A stretch of DNA of 64,000 nt, from the NCBI GenBank assembly GCA_012064385.1, contig QRDG01000940.1:124001-188000 (forward strand). The letters are read 5' to 3'. The notes beneath the pieces were generated by a model that was not told the DNA's origin, ran no database searches, and was given only the letters and a program-made list of their open reading frames with translations. Each line of letters starts with the position of its first letter. Positions within the stretch are counted from its first letter, which is position 1. The DNA comes from Puccinellia tenuiflora. Lineage: Eukaryota > Streptophyta > Magnoliopsida > Poales > Poaceae. Shown piece by piece: positions 23,072 to 33,153 of this stretch. A program made the position numbers and the translations under genes.

Positions 23072-23839
23072 CTATTTGGGAGGCAGGTTGGCGCCGATGG
23101 TGACGCAAGCCCCCGAGCCGCTTGCCTCCAGAGACACTTGCTTTGTCGCGGCCTTCTCCTGGGAGAACAGCTGCTTCTTCTTTGCGGGGGGCCTCGGGAG
23201 GGGTTCCTCGTCCTCGTCAGCGGGTGACGCCACCGCGGCAGCCTTGTAGGCCGCTTGCGCAGCGTACAGGGCGTCCGAGACCACGCCGCGGATGACAATG
23301 GTGCCACCCGAGCCAGGGAGCTTGACGAGGTTGTAGGCGTGGTGGGTCACCGCCATGAATTTGGCGAGGGCGGGGTAGCCGAGTATGGCGTTGTAGGGCA
23401 GGCCGATGTGCGCGACGTCGAAGTCGATCAGCTCGGTGCGGTAGTTGGCCTGGGTGCCGAAAGTGACGGCGAGCCTCACCTGCCCCAAAGGGGTGGTAAG
23501 ACCCTCAGTCACTCCCGAGAAGGGCCTGGTAGGCATGAGCCGCTCGTAGGGCACCTGCAGCTTCTCGAATGTCTCGACGGAGATGACGTTGAGGCCAGCA
23601 CCCCCATCAATGAGCGTCTTAGAGACGGCGATGTTGTTGATGGTGGGGGTGCAGACCAGCGGGATGGTGCCAACGGTTGAAGTAGACTTGGGGTGGTCGC
23701 CGGAGTCGAATGTAATGGGGCACTGGGACCACTTGAGGGGCCTGGAGGCCTCGACTCCAGGAGGGCTGCTGCGACCTCGCGAGCGAGTTGCTTGAAGTGG
23801 CGGTTGGAGCGAGGGGCCTGAGCCCCGCCAAGGATGCAA
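23072..23839 (-). pseudogene. Tat pol: retroviral-type aspartic protease
   Basis: The active-site strand reads TLIDGGAGLNVIS, the D-G-G/S variant common in Tat elements, followed by the AILGYPALAKF flap/helix segment. It follows gag by a frame change near 23850 and ends at TAG 23069-23071, where related proteins have Gln and continue into RT. It cleaves the polyprotein in intact elements. Confidence 0.8.
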
Positions 23840-23849
23840 GCGGCTCCAC

Positions 23850-25489
23850 GAGGCACCTGGTAGCCCTCGTCAGCCTCGGCAGGCAGGTTGTCGTTCGCGG
23901 GCTGGGCAGCGTTGGCCTGAGGGTTCTGCTGGTAGTTGTCGTTGTAGTTGTTGTTCCAGCGTCGCCCCCCGCGGCCGCCGCGGCCTCCGCGGCCTCCGTT
24001 GCCTCACGAGCCTCGCGAGCCTCGCGAAGCCTCTTGATGTCGAAGCAGTCCTCGGTGGCGTGAGAGTGCCTGTTGTGGTAGATGCAGAAGGGACGATCAT
24101 CCTTCTTCTCAGGTCCTGCGGCTGGAGTGGCAGCTTGGCGAGGCTGCTTGGCGTCGGGCTCTGCCGCGAGGACCGCAGTAGTCTTGCGCTTCTCGGAGGA
24201 TTTCTTCTTCTTGGACCCCTCAGTGGGGTCCCCTGGCTCGTTCTTGACGAACAAGCGGCCCTCTTCAGCCTTGGCGCACTTGTCCGCCAGGTCGAAATGC
24301 TTGACGACGGTGGTGATGTTGTCGTGGATGCCAAGCTTCTCGAGCATCCGCACATCTGTGACCCCAGCCTGGAAGGCCGAAATGACCTGTGCGTCGGTGG
24401 CGTTGGGGATCTTGTTGCGCACTTGGCTGAAGCGCTGGATGTACTTGCGGAGGGTCTCGCCGGGCTTCTGACGCACGGCGCGGAGGTCGTTGTAGGTGAG
24501 GCCGCGCTCGTACGTGCCCTTGAAGTTGGCGACGAAGCACCGGCAGAGCTCCTCCCAGGTGTTGATGGACTCGGCGGGGAGGTTGGTGAGCCATGAGGAC
24601 GCAGAGTCCTTGAGAGCCATGGGGAACCAGTTCGCCATGACCTTGTCGTCGCCCCCGGCGGCCTGGATGGCCAGAGAGTAGAGCTGCAGGAACTCCAGGG
24701 GGTTGTTCTTGCCGTCGTAGCGCGGAGGGAGGTCCGGCCTGAACTTGACCGGCCAGACGACGCGACGGAGGCTGCGAGTGAACGCGGCCGTCGTGCCGTA
24801 GGTGACCGTGCCGTTGGCGAGGGTGGCGCGGAGGTGGCGCCCGGCGGTGGCGACGTCCTGGACGGCGCGGTTGCGGCGTTCCTGTCCGCGCTCGATGCTC
24901 ACGCGTGCATCCTCAGGGGCTCGCTGCACGATCTGGCAGTCATGCGGCGACGACGCGTGCGATGCAGCGCGGCCGTCGCGAGGAGGAGCCCCCGCTGGAG
25001 CAGGTTGCGGTGCGACCGGTGGAGCTGGAGCGGGTGCGGGATGGAGAGGAGGCGCGGGAGGTGCGCCGTGCGCCACGTCCCCCACGAGTGCAGAAGGAAC
25101 CAAGGAACGGACGGCGCGGGTGCCGCGGCGCGAGCGGCGCCGATGAGCTCGGCAACGCGGTTGAGCCAGGCCTCCTGAGCCGCCGGCGTGGGGCGGTACT
25201 GCAGCAGCTCCTGCGCCATGAGAAGCGCAGTCGCCGGGCTGGGCGCAGGGCGACCCAGCGAGGAGGCAGCACGGTCCCGCGACGGGGGCAGGGAGGAGGC
25301 CTCCTCTTCGCCGAGGTCGTCCTCAGCGTGGTCGACGTCGTCATCGTCCGGGTGCTCGACGCGGGGCTCGGGGTCGACACGGCGCTCCGGAGCAGAGCTC
25401 CCACGCGGGCGGCCGCGCGGGCGGCCTGCGGGAGCGGTGGCGGCGCTAGCCGTCCGGCGAGCGAGATGTTCGGCACGAGAACCGGCCAT
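23850..25489 (-). pseudogene. Tat gag polyprotein
   Basis: The best start is ATG at 25487-25489 (MAGSRAEH), about 30 bases after the primer site. The N-terminal region is Arg/Pro/Asp-rich and low complexity. A one-base frame change occurs near 25100. The capsid-like Retrotrans_gag domain follows (ALKDSASSWLTNLP, WEELCRCFVANF, then YIQRFSQVRNKIP), with a zinc-knuckle-like segment CIYHNRHSHATEDC near 24050-24090 and an Ala/Glu/Arg-repeat tail. Structural protein of the virus-like particle. Confidence 0.85.
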
Positions 25490-25520
25490 GGCTGTGTCGA
25501 GGATGAAGACGCGCCTCAGC

Positions 25521-25538
25521 CCCCTACCTGGCGTGCCA
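25521..25538 (-). other. Primer binding site of the Tat element
   Basis: On the minus strand TGGCACGCCAGGTAGGGG begins two bases inside the 5' LTR end. It opens with TGG, complementary to a tRNA CCA tail. Which tRNA it pairs with was not determined. Confidence 0.8.
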
Positions 25539-25540
25539 AA

Positions 25541-26627
25541 TGTCGGAGAACTGTCCCAGGAACTGGGGGTGTCTCGAGAAGGATCGAGTAAGGGGCTGAA
25601 CACGGAATCAAACAATCCTCAACGTGCTCCGGCGACGGTGCTCGTCGGACTCGCTGCGGGACAGCACTGCAGAAAGAGAACACTCGGTCTTACCCAGGTT
25701 CAGGGCCCTCTTGTGGAGGTAAAACCCCTACGTCCTGCTTTGGTGTATTGCACTACTTGGAGAGTTCATAGTACAAGGTGGAGCTTGTCGAGCTCGAGGT
25801 GACTAACAATGGCTACTTGCTAGACTTCAGATCTAGGGTTAGGGTTTGCTAGAGCTGCACCAACCGAAGATCCAACCTAGCCAAGAGTCCAACCCTTGCT
25901 TGGGCGTGCTCCTCCTCCTTTTATAGGCGTCCTGGACCTCTTCTGCCCAAACATTTGGGCGGGAAGGGTTACCACATGGCGACGAAGGAGGAGGCGCGGT
26001 GCACCGTAAAGGTGAAGTCCATCATAAAGGTAAAGCTCGTGGACGCGGTCCACGGCAGGGGAACGGCGTCACCAAAGCTGAAAAGGGGCACCGACCAGCT
26101 GGACAGTGGGCTGGCGCTTGCCGAGGTGGGAGGTGACCCACGGTGACGTCGTCCTTGGAGCGTAGCTGCAGACTGTTCCCTTGTCACCAAAGAGGCAATA
26201 CTCGTTGTCCGCTTTGCTTGGCTCCGCTTTGTTGACTGCTTTATACATGGAAACGGCAACTGCGGCGTCGTCGTCATCGCGCGTAGGCACGCGCGTCACT
26301 CTGCACATGGCGCAGAGCCCATGTGCGCTCTGCCGCGGGGGCAGAGATTGCTTCACGAGGAAGGCGCTTCGCGAGGCGAAAAAGCCTCGCCGAGCCCTTC
26401 AGCTTGGTCCTTAGCAGAATTGCGGGCGGCGTCGGAGACGCCTTGTCGAGGGGCGATCCCTCGCCAAGGGAGAGAATCCTTGGCGAGGAGAAAAACCCTT
26501 CGCGAGGGGAAAATCCTCGCGAGGCTCGCCAGGCTTGGAGAGGCTGGTCCTTAGCGAAAATCATCCAAAGAATCTTGCGGGCCCTGGCAGGCCGGCCCGT
26601 GGTACCCTGGTTTCCACTGAGCCGACA
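25541..26627 (-). repeat. 5' LTR of the Tat element (1087 bp)
   Basis: It runs from TGTCGGAGAACTG to GAGCCGACA. As the promoter-bearing LTR it has a minus-strand TATAAAAGG at 25917-25925. It is followed outward by TCAAC, which does not match the TGTGT outside the other LTR. Confidence 0.92.
25917..25925 (-). promoter_or_regulatory. TATA box in the Tat 5' LTR
   Basis: CCTATAAAAGG on the minus strand, directed toward gag, conserved at 13908-13916 in the other LTR. It is the best core-promoter candidate for element transcription. Confidence 0.65.
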
Positions 26628-27059
26628 TCAACCATTAGTTGGTCAAGCATATGAGTTATAATAGGGAACATCAAATGGATTGATAAAACTAAGGGCAAGG
26701 TTGTAAGCACAATGAGTTCACTAGTTAATAAAAGAAAGAATCAAAAGATCTCAAAAATCTTGACATGATTCAATCAAAAGCAATGCAAGAACCTTTGTTT
26801 ATTTTTACAGTTGGGCAAAACTCATCCAAGTGTTGACACTTCATGTTATTTCTCTTGCAGCAAATATAAACGCTTTAACACTGGTTAGATGCACCTTTGC
26901 TAGCATTTTGTTATTTGTTATGGAAGTCATGTTGTGAATACTTGTTGGTATTAAACGGAGTTACATATGCAATGCAAAGTTCTTGTCAAAGTCTTTTCAT
27001 CGCTTCTGCACTACGTTTGAGTTGTTCGAGGACAAACAACGAGCTAAGCTTGGGGGAGC
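26628..27059 (+). mobile_element. 3' end of an LTR retrotransposon internal domain, left-truncated
   Basis: AT-rich sequence ending GAGGACAAACAACGAGCTAAGCTTGGGGGAGC in overlapping parts, the typical gypsy tail with its purine tract directly before the LTR at 27060. The rest of this element is missing on the left, where the Tat LTR abuts at 26627. No coding domain beyond an ELFEDKQRAKLGG-like remnant is visible. Confidence 0.7.
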
Positions 27060-28425
27060 TGATGCACCTAAAATGCATCTACTTTTCCAAGCACTTTGCT
27101 TCATAATTTGCTCCGGAATCCTCCCATATTTGAATAAAATTGCTGAATCTGACGCTGTTTTTAGCAAAGTCTCTTTTCTGGTTGTTTTTGCAGGAAATTA
27201 AATCGGAGAAAAATACCACGTCAATTTTTATGGAAAAGAAGGGCATTGTGCAAAAGATGGACACGAGGAAGCGTCCGAGGGCCAAAAGAGGGGGCCCCAC
27301 GCAGCCAGATTCCTTGGCCGCGTGGGCCCACCTATCTGGCGCCTCGGGCACCGCCTCTCCTTCGGCTTTCGCGTACCCCCTCATATATATGAAAAAGTGG
27401 CTAACCTAGGAGGGGAGGTCGATTCGCGAAACAGAGCGCCGCCACCACCACGATCTTCGTTTTCGGAGTCAGATTGATCTAGGATTTCTCCCCCGGAGGA
27501 GGGATCCGGAGGCCGTCTTCACCACCATCTTCACCGCCTTCATCTCCATCGACCATGAGCTCCCTCACCATCACCATGTGTGAGTAGTCCGCTGTAGGCA
27601 TATGAGGTGGATGGGGATTGGATGAGATTGATCATGTAATGATACCCGTTGTCCGAGATCTTGGGGGTTTATCTTGAGGATATTTTTGTATTGTGTTGAT
27701 GCACTTATGCTATGTTTAATGCTTGCTACTAGGGCCCGAGTGGCATGATTTCAGTACTGAACTTATTTTTCCCCATCATATAATTGAGTTTGGTATTTAT
27801 CTGCAAAGTGTATCACCTGCTATTATGTTGAACCTGCAAACCCTAAACGTGACATATAGGGAAAACAAAGGGGAGATGTTTTAGTTTGAGGATTATATGT
27901 GTTCATGAAGTGTTAATGCGTTGTTCTGGGCTATTCGAAAGGGTAGACGTTAATTACCTGTAGTTCCAAGTTGGCCCCGGTGGAAATGGGCAGGTAGGAC
28001 AATAGATGTTGTGCAAATTCTCTTGGTTAGTGCGCACAACTAATTATGGAACACATACCTACATATATCGGAGTTAGAGATAAGTCCCATTGCTATATGA
28101 ATCATATTATACGATCAATCTTATTCATGCAACACCCCGCTGTCACCTCATGCCTACGTTTTAAATCTCTGAGTTACACTTTCACTTTTCCGGTGAAAAC
28201 TGGGAAACCTTTGTGTACTACTGTTGTTTCAATTTGTTTGCTTGAATCATTCTGCTGCCATCACTATTACTGCTGCAAGTTTATTGATATACAGGTGTGG
28301 TTGAGAGTGACGCCTTAATTGCTAAAGTCTTATTGGTATTCTTGTGTTCCCATCGAGTCGAACTATAAATTTGGGTAATACTTCCCAACGAAGATTTCAG
28401 CGATCCCCTATACTTGTGGGTATCA
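27060..28425 (+). repeat. LTR flanked by both a purine tract and a primer site (1366 bp)
   Basis: It runs from TGATGCACCTAAAATGC to GTGGGTATCA. On its left is a purine tract, as for a 3' LTR; on its right is a primer binding site, as for a 5' LTR. It is related to the solo LTR at 36024-37420, sharing ATCTACTTTTCCAA and CGATCCCCTA(T/C)ACTTGTG. A TATA-like CATATATATGAAAA lies at 27382-27395. Confidence 0.85.
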
Positions 28426-28435
28426 AGACGTTTTC

Positions 28436-28453
28436 TGGCGCCGTTGTCGGGGA
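28436..28453 (+). other. Primer binding site after LTR 27060-28425
   Basis: TGGCGCCGTTGTCGGGGA, ten bases after the LTR end. It resembles the common plant Asp-tRNA-type site with one T in place of C. The same sequence recurs at 29756-29773. Confidence 0.85.
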
Positions 28454-28515
28454 ACCTAGCTTTATTGGTAAGACAACTTGTTATCATTTTTTGCTGCACT
28501 TGCTTGTTCCCAACT

Positions 28516-28650
28516 ATGGGAAAGGATAAGAATACTTCGAAGGGAGTAAGGCCTTCAACTACTCATAGAGGTACTGATTTGCCAAGTAGGCAAAACTTTT
28601 CACCTGATGTTGCTTCTGCTATTGTTACTAAGAAAAAAGGAAAGGATTTA
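28516..28650 (+). pseudogene. Truncated start of an LTR-element gag-like ORF
   Basis: ATG at 28516 opens MGKDKNTSKGVRPSTTHRG, a basic Ser/Thr-rich start, about 60 bases after the primer site. After about 45 codons the sequence changes abruptly into the middle of a different LTR (28651 onward). No domain is recognisable. Confidence 0.45.
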
Positions 28651-29746
28651 TCCCATAGGGATCTACATCGCCATGCCTTCCACCAGGATGATGCGTGAGT
28701 AGTTCCACATTGGACTATGGGTCAATGGCAGTAGCTATATGGTTGTCTCTCTCCCTTGTGCTTCATGTTTATGATCTTGTGAGCTGCCCTACATGATCAA
28801 GATCGACTTTTTGTAATGCTATATGATGTGTTTGTTGGGATCCGATGGATTATGAAGTTATGATCAGATTGTGCATTGTTCTTATATGTTAATTTATGTT
28901 CTTGCATGCTCTCCGATGTGCGTAGTTACTTTGGCCAAGTGATTGCTTGTATCTCCAAGAGAGAGTATTTATGCTAGATAGTTGGTTCATGCCCCCTCTT
29001 GTGCCTGGGCACGAGTGACAGAGACGTCTAAGGACGAGGGTGCGTTGTTGCGACTAAGGGGAAAACAACAGTGTTTATGTCTACGTGATTATAAATGTTT
29101 GTTACATCATACACTTTACTTTACTTAATGCAAATATCGGTTGCTTGCAACTTAATACCGATGGGTGACGGGATGGATAGCGATCCCTAGGTGAACTTTT
29201 TAGACAAAGATGCAGTTGGATGCCAGTCTTTGTTCCTTGTTGTGATGCCTAAATGAATATTACCATGAACACTTTTATATAGGTAGATTAAGTTTGTGTC
29301 ATAATCTTTTCAATTGCTCAATTGTAATTTGTTTACCCGTCATATGAGCATTTTATTTATTGGAGAGACACCACTAGTGAACCCATGGCCCCGGTCCATC
29401 ATTTTACATTGTTTACAACCTCGTTTACTTGCTTTTCATATTCACTTGCTCGCTGGTCCATTTCCATAATTTCATTCACTACACTATATGTTTAACCGCT
29501 TTGTTTTCAGCAGACCGAGAGGATTGACAACCTTCCTGCCGTTGGGGGCAAAGTAATTGGTTGAGTGTGTGCAGGTCCACGTTCGTTGACGGTTGAGCAC
29601 CAGAGATCGTTGACGTTCACCTCGTTGTTGATTTCAAAGTACTACTGGTTCGATTAAACCTTGGTTCTTTACTGAGGGAAAACTGCTACTTGCTACATCC
29701 ACGCCTTTGCTTGGGGCACCACCCAACTCTTCATCACCAATCATCA
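28651..29746 (+). repeat. 5'-truncated LTR (5' LTR of element B)
   Basis: From ATCTACATCGCCATGCC it parallels 33671-34749 of the 3' LTR to the end TCACCAATCATCA, but the first roughly 515 bases are missing. The left junction joins it to the gag start of another element, with no target duplication. It is followed by the primer site at 29756. Confidence 0.85.
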
Positions 29747-29755
29747 ACCAGTTTC

Positions 29756-29773
29756 TGGCGCCGTTGTCGGGGA
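29756..29773 (+). other. Primer binding site of element B
   Basis: TGGCGCCGTTGTCGGGGA, nine bases after the LTR end at 29746, identical to 28436-28453. Confidence 0.85.
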
Positions 29774-30112
29774 CTTTGGAGCTGCAGCAATGGGAGTCTC
29801 GCGCTCTCAATCACTTTACTTTGTTTTTGTCTTGCTTAGTTTACTTCTTGTTTTGCTTATTTACTTGCTTAAAAATTTTAAAACCCAAAAAAATTATTGT
29901 AGTCTTTATTTCTATTTTGCTTAGTTTTATCTTTTGTTTAGTAGCTATGTTTCCTCCTGAGTTTGGTATGAGGAAGGTTAAGGTTGGAAGTGGGGCTTTA
30001 TTGCTAGAGATAATATTGAAGAGTTCCTCACTTTTGCTAGCAAACTTTTTGCTCATGAGAAAAGATCTATAGTTGAGCTCTCACCCATAATTATGATTCC
30101 GCTGTCTCTTGT

Positions 30113-30619
30113 TTGGTGAATCGGCTTGAGAATAGGTTCGTTAATCTTAACCCAATATTGCAGCAAATGTTCCTTAAACTTGATAGCATGGAGAGAGGGG
30201 AGGAAAAAGATTATGTGCTAGATACCCTTCTCCATGAATTTGATGATATTATTGTAGAAGCTCGTAAAATATTTGCTCGTTACGGTTGTCTTGGAGCTTA
30301 TCCTAATGTTCATTATTCATTAGATGTTAGGGATGCAAACTTAATAAAGTATACTCGTACTACTGAAAATAAAGATGATTTTCATGTCTCCATTCCTTTA
30401 AAACTTTTAGGGATAGCCGATGCTTTGATAGATAATTTTGCTTGGATCTCACCCGATAATCTTTTTGATGAAGCAAGCAAGCCCACAAAGGATAATAAGA
30501 ATGACTATCAACCCTACATAATGGAGATTGATTGCTTATGCGAGAAGTCTACTGAATATGGTAAGAAAGGTAATTTGGTTCGCAAGGATGACGATGCTCT
30601 TGATTTTGAAAAGACTTGA
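30113..30619 (+). CDS. Element B ORF, gag-position protein of unknown fold (168 aa)
   Basis: An intact 168-codon frame with ATG at 30113. The protein is acidic and helical: it begins MVNRLENRFVNLNP, continues QQMFLKLDSMERGEEKDYV and EFDDIIVEARKIFARYGC, and ends EKT. Coding-like residues extend upstream in another frame (MFPPEFGMRKVKVGSGA, about 29946-29997), so the true protein probably began earlier and was frameshifted. It is the only ORF in the element and sits where gag is expected, but has no zinc knuckle or capsid motif that I recognise. Protein function unknown. Confidence 0.5.
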   Translation: MVNRLENRFVNLNPILQQMFLKLDSMERGEEKDYVLDTLLHEFDDIIVEARKIFARYGCLGAYPNVHYSLDVRDANLIKYTRTTENKDDFHVSIPLKLLGIADALIDNFAWISPDNLFDEASKPTKDNKNDYQPYIMEIDCLCEKSTEYGKKGNLVRKDDDALDFEKT

Positions 30620-31525
30620 TATTTGGCATTGCGCCTAGCTAAAAGGCGTTAAAGAAAAGCGCTTGTTGGAAGGAAACCCAATTTTTACTTTTGCTTTCTT
30701 GAGTCATGGAGTTGTTGCTTCTGTAACAACTTCATTGTATCTTTTTTGTTTGGTTTTTTGTGCCAAGAATTAGCCTATAATGCATTGAAAGTGCGAGGTG
30801 TTGATTTGCTGTCGAGAAACAGATTCTGAGCTCTTGTTACAGAAAATCTCGAAAAATCCCAGAACGTCATATTTTTCTGGCTATTTTTGACAGCAAGCCT
30901 GATATTTTTATCTATCTTTCAATAGTTTTAATTTTTCTGATTTGAGCTACGTATGTGCCTCTAAAAATCGATCTTTACAGACTGTCCAGTTTTGACAGAT
31001 TCTGCCTTTATTTGTATTTGCCTCTTTTATTTGCATCATTCGCGGTACTTTGTGGAAGGAGTGCCACCTTTGAGGCTTAGTAAACAGTAGCTAATGCTAA
31101 ATTAAGTTTGTGCAATTTGTCTTGGTGGAACCCAAGTGGATTTTATTTTATGGGAACTAACCCTCTAATTAGTTTATGAAAAGTTTTGTGCATAGGAAGT
31201 TTTTAGGTTCCACGAGAGAGGATGATGGAAGAAATTTAAGGATGGACAAAAACAAAAGCTTGGGGATTCCCCCATGGCACCCCCTGGATATTCAAGAATA
31301 CCCAAGTGTCTAAGCTTGGGGATGCCCAAGGCATCCCCTCTTCTTCATCGACAACCATCAGGTCGTCTTCGTTGAAACTACGTTTTTATCACTTTACATA
31401 TTATGTGCTATTCTTGAAGCATCATTTTATTTTTCTTTCAGTTTGTTTTAGATTGTTTGCTGGTCATGAACTTTGTTGGATCCTACCTCTTGTGTGGGAG
31501 AGAGACACGCTCCGCTTTTTCATTA

Positions 31526-31680
31526 GAATACTCTTGTGCTTCGCTTATATTTTGTTGAGTATTCTTAGCTTTCGTCTTTCTTATCAGCTCTTGTGCTCCG
31601 CTTATATCTTTTTAAGAGATGTTAATTGTTGTTATTAGACTCTCTTGTGCTTCACTTATATTTGTTTAGAGAGTTGTTTA
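31526..31680 (+). repeat. Short tandem repeats in element B
   Basis: Three spaced copies of CTCTTGTGCTTC(A/G)CTTATAT-like sequence at about 31529, 31587 and 31642, period near 57 bases. Confidence 0.7.
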
Positions 31681-33153
31681 TGGTTTTATGGTTGCTTGCT
31701 TGATTTCTTGGAATGATAAAATGACGTGCATGTGGTAGTGGTGTGATGAAAAACTTGCATAGTCTTGCAGATCATCATGTTTGAATGACTTGACACTTTC
31801 TGATTGTTTTGAGATGTTAAGTAAATTAATGTTTAAACTTGCTGGTTATTTAAGTTAAGGCTAATTAGTGAAGAACTACCGTTAAAGCTTGAATTTATTT
31901 AGTTTGTCATACTTGTAAGTTCAATAGTCAAGTATTTTCATCAAATGAATGTTTGGTTGACAAGGAAGACAGTATAGAGTTTTTGTGTTTATGCTTAATG
32001 TACGTTCTATAGTCATTCTTATTCCGGTTGCTGGTGCTTGTTTTGCTTTGATATCCTTTGCTAGCCCAAAAACTCTGTACTGAGCGGGAATGCTGCTCGT
32101 GCATCCAATATCCTTGAGCCAAATATCTTTCCAGCAGTGTCCACCATACCTACCTATACATGGTATTTCTTGCCATGCCAAGTAAATTTGTCATGTTCTA
32201 CCTTTAAACCTTCAAAATGCTCCTTTTTGTGCCTCTGTTTTTAGCTCATAAGGAAGTAGTAGGGAAGTTTATTATATCCTATGTCAAGCAAGGTAATTCC
32301 CCCTTTCACCTGATGAGCATGGATTAAGTGCTCATTTAAATTTGTCGAGAGCTGGCAAAGGGTTCCCAGCCTGCAAAATATAAATTCAACCATCATTAAT
32401 ATCTCCTACACACATTGTACCCGAGAAATTAGTCACACATTGGCTTGTGATAAACAAAGGAGAAAGAGGAATGTTCTAGTTCCTCTATGGGAGCCGCTCT
32501 CACAAGTCTAAAAGCCTTGCTTGGTATGGGGGACTAATAGATTTCTTTTCTATAGATTCGTTGACGAAACATTGCATATCTCAAAATTGTTTTACTTCTG
32601 TTTTAAAATTTTAAAAAGCTCTAGCACATGATTATCCCTGCTTCCCTCTGCGAAGGGCCTTTCTTTTACTATTTATGTTGAGTCAGTTTTCCTTTTCTCT
32701 CTCCATCTACTCAAAGCAAGCTTGCAACACTAACTCTGGGTGCAGTTGATTATATTGCATCTCTGTGCTTAATCATGATTCTTTATGTTGACTTTATCTA
32801 TGAGATAAGCATGTTGAAAGTTGAAGCAATGCTGAAACTTGCATCTTCCTTTGTGTTGACTTCAAATACTTTTGACAAGAAAATATTACCTTGAGGACTT
32901 TTATGTTATGTCAATCTTTATGCTTTCATGTCTCCAAAGTACTATTCATGAAAGGCTTTGCTTAGATAATGCAACTTGGTTACTCATTGTTTGCTTATTA
33001 TCAACTATAGATAATTGTTTTGGTTCACTTTATTCATATCATGTGCTTTACATTACTAGTTTGATCAAGATTATGTGGTAGCATGTCTCATCAAAAATTA
33101 ACTTTTTGTCACTTACCTACTCGAGGACGAGTAGGAGGTAAGCTTGGGGATGC

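Larger units (their letters stand above)
13540..26627 (-). mobile_element. Tat-type Ty3/gypsy LTR retrotransposon with antisense ORF (13.1 kb)
   Basis: Complete architecture on the minus strand: 5' LTR 25541-26627, primer binding site 25521-25538, gag, protease, RT, RNase H, integrase (to 19668), spacer, an antisense gene on the plus strand (14924-18449), polypurine tract 14619-14633, 3' LTR 13540-14618. Element length, a RNase H beside integrase, and an antisense Transposase_28-type gene are features of the Tat lineage. The pol reading frame has two in-frame TAG codons and frameshifts, so this copy is dead. The flanks do not match: TGTGT before, TCAAC after, so there is no target duplication. 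The LTRs also differ visibly in their first 350 bases. The Triticeae family name was not assigned. Confidence 0.93.
29747..33153 (+). mobile_element. Internal region of element B (non-autonomous LTR retrotransposon)
   Basis: A 3.4 kb internal domain with primer site 29756-29773 and purine tract (GGTAAGCTTGGGGATGC) just before 33154. There is one substantial ORF (30113-30619), but no protease, RT, RNase H or integrase motif in any frame, so it is a non-autonomous element depending on a relative. The remaining sequence (30660-33150) is AT-rich with many stops and typical AAGCTTGGGGAT(G/T)CCC spacers (31258 and 31314). Confidence 0.8.
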
